NCBI GenBank assembly: GCA_944989445.1
Contig: CALYLW010000212.1
Location: forward strand, 1,156,512 to 1,220,511
DNA: 64,000 nt
Source of the DNA: Ampullaceana balthica
Taxonomy: Eukaryota; Mollusca; Gastropoda; Lymnaeidae
Direction: 5' to 3'
The position numbers were made by a program, and so were the translations under genes. The notes beneath the pieces are model-generated. The model made no database searches and was not told where the DNA came from. It was given only the letters and a program-made list of their open reading frames with translations. Positions 58,801 to 61,800 of the stretch are shown here, one piece after another. How positions within the stretch are numbered: position 1 is the first letter of the stretch; each line of letters opens with the position of its first letter.

Positions 58801-61800
58801 AGGCATGCATGCATTATGAACTTACAACTCAAAGAACCAGCCTTTGTCATAATAAACTTGCCAGGAGTTCCTGAATGGTGACTGTAATAACAGTGGTAGA
58901 AACTTTGTACAATTATTTGAAAGGTAGATTTTTTATAACTTGTTCAGAACGAGGGTCCAAAATGTTTGAGTGGCACATTCTTCTGATTTCGCTTCAAAAT
59001 AAAAAGTTCATGTTAATGTGGACTTTCTTAAGCATAACGTGTGTTTATAACACAATATCTCATAAGATGTTCGTATTATTAGACAAAGTAACAATTCAGG
59101 TTTGTATAATAGTGTATACAAATAAGAAGTTTACATTGTAAGAACAAATTTTAGGGTAATAAATACATAACTCAATAATTAACGTCATGTCAATCAAACC
59201 GACGATTCTCTATAAGACATGTATGAAATTCACGATACATGCGCTAAATCATAATATATTTTAAGAAGGATTATTAAATATTAATATAAGTAACCAACGT
59301 TGTAAGGGAATAACCGAAATATTTATAATTCATTAGCGTGAAAATAAGGGATGTAAAAAAAAAGTAATAAAAACTCGAATGAGTATTTAAACGCAATTTC
59401 CAACGAAGAATTTCCGATTTTTTTATTTAATGGATATCATTCTAGATTATATTAAAAGTCGATTCAAATAAGTAATTATGAAACTTAAAACAATATGATG
59501 TCATATCCCCTCACGCTACATCACACCAAGAATGTGTCAATATAATGAGCACCGCGCAACAATCTAGCATAGGCATTCACAAAGCGCGAAAACCTAATTA
59601 ACTATCATTCTTGATTACATTAAAAGTCATTTCAAATCAATAATTTTGAAACTAAACAAAAGAAATTAATCAATTCAAAAAAGGAAATATCCTAAAATAT
59701 GTGATAGTTTCTACTGCCAAAACTTGCAACTCCATATTGGATATAAATTAGTTTAAAAATAATTATATTGAACTGAAAAACCAAGAGGCTGCGTAATATT
59801 AACACGTGACACTATTGAGCTGATACTTTTAGCTGATTCGTTTTGTTATAGAAGTAAAAATGTTTGTACCCGTTCAATTTCAAACACGAGCCAATCGAAT
59901 TTTAACACGGTCAGATTCGTAAGTAATATAAGTGTACGTGAATATAAATTTCGATACCTTTTAGTGCCTCGAGATCGAAAACAATTACTACATATTAAAA
60001 TTAACTTTTAAAAATCAGCCACGGACCTTACACTAAATGAACAATTCTACGAATCCACTGGCCATCACCAACGAAGGCCTCGGGCAACGCACACAACATG
60101 AGCAAGTGGAAGAGCTAATGCGTCAGCGCAGATGGAGATGGATTGGCCACGCTCTCAGAAAGCCTACATCCAGCATTGTGAGACAAGCCCTCACATGGAA
60201 CCTCCAAGGCAAGAGAAAAAGAGATCGTTCCAAAATGACCTGGAGAAGGGAACTAGAGGCAGACACCAACATGAGCGGGCACAGCTGGGGGCAGATAGAA
60301 AGATTGGCGCAGGACCAGGATGCCCGGAGAGCATTTGTTCATGGCCTATGCCTCAGATGGGACGAAGGGCGATGATGATGATGAGTGAGTTGTAGCGTGT
60401 CGCCCAAGAGTTGGTCGGTTTTGGACCGAGGGGACTAGAGGTGTTTTGTGTATATGGTGATCTGAAGTGAGACTTGAGCATGGGCCCAGGACGGTCGCGT
60501 CGGACCGAGGGCCATGCTTGTGAAGTAAATATACTGTCGGGTTTGTGTACAGCCAGTTGTATAAAGATATATTTGCTGTCCAGGCAGGACAGCCAGTTTG
60601 TGTACAGTAGAATAAACATTGAATTGTTTACATAGACTTGTGTCACTTCTTGTGTAAGCCAACAATCCTATACTTTTAGACTTGACAGCCACAAATTTAT
60701 ATACAAATCAAGCTCCATAAGATATACCTGTTTCTTAATTCCTCTTGAATACTAGCTCCACCATATTGAAGCATATCTTTACCAACGCGTCCTTTCCACA
60801 GGTCCAGGCTTTCACCTACTGTAGTAACGATTGCGTCATTCTGAAAAAAAAGAAGACGTGTTACGTCTCAGAAGACAAAACCATTTATGAGACATTCGCT
60901 TTTTCGTTAAATACAGCTAGTATTCTAATTACGCTTATGAGGATTAAACTAACAGCCATGCTTTGCTATCACGACAAAACATTTTGTTCCAACCTCTGAT
61001 TTGGTAATTTTATTTTTCTTCACAAATACTTTGATGGGTCCGTAGTTGGAACAATCATTCTTCTGTTTCCTTGACTTGGTAAAACTGTTTTCATCTGCAT
61101 GTAAGATTTTTAAAAATGTTTAAATTAAGATCGATGCATAAAAGTTGACAATCTTTTCCACCGTTTCAAAATAATTTTTTAAGGCAAAACAAAACCTCGA
61201 AATTGCATATCCATTTTTTTAGAATTCTGCAATTTATCATAACAATTTTGAAATTTTTATTTTCTTATTAGGGGCCGTCCATAAAGTACGTCACGCTATT
61301 TTTTGACAATTTTTAAATCCCCCCATCCCCTCTGTCACAAACTGTCACAAAACTTGGACCCCCCCCCCTAAAGTACGTCACACTATCGAACAAAAAATTT
61401 GTTTTTTATTAACAAAATAATCAAAAATTTAATATAAAACACCTTAACGTCACACATTGCCGGACCCCCTCCCCCCTGTCACAAACTTTCACACTTTCTT
61501 ACACCCCTCCTCCCCTCTGTAGCGTGACGTACTTTAAGGATGGCCCCTTAAGTGACAAAATCTTTAAAATATCATGGAAATAAGAAGTACGTTAATTCTC
61601 TTAAGTTGTCTTTATTAAACAATATTGTCTGACTTGTGTTCTAAACATGAATTGGTGTAGAGTGTATGACTTGCACTTTTGATGACGCACACTTTACTTA
61701 CAGTATATTTCATTTTATAAATTTAATATACTTAAGTAAACCTCACTTTATTTATTGTATATGCTCAAGACAAAGGTAGCTTTAATGAAATCTGAAGCAA

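Noticed and set aside
58861..58881. Alternative acceptor ATTCAG for exon 6
   Set aside because: It gives the wrong phase after exon 5 and leads to a stop; the upstream TTATTACAG keeps the macrodomain frame.
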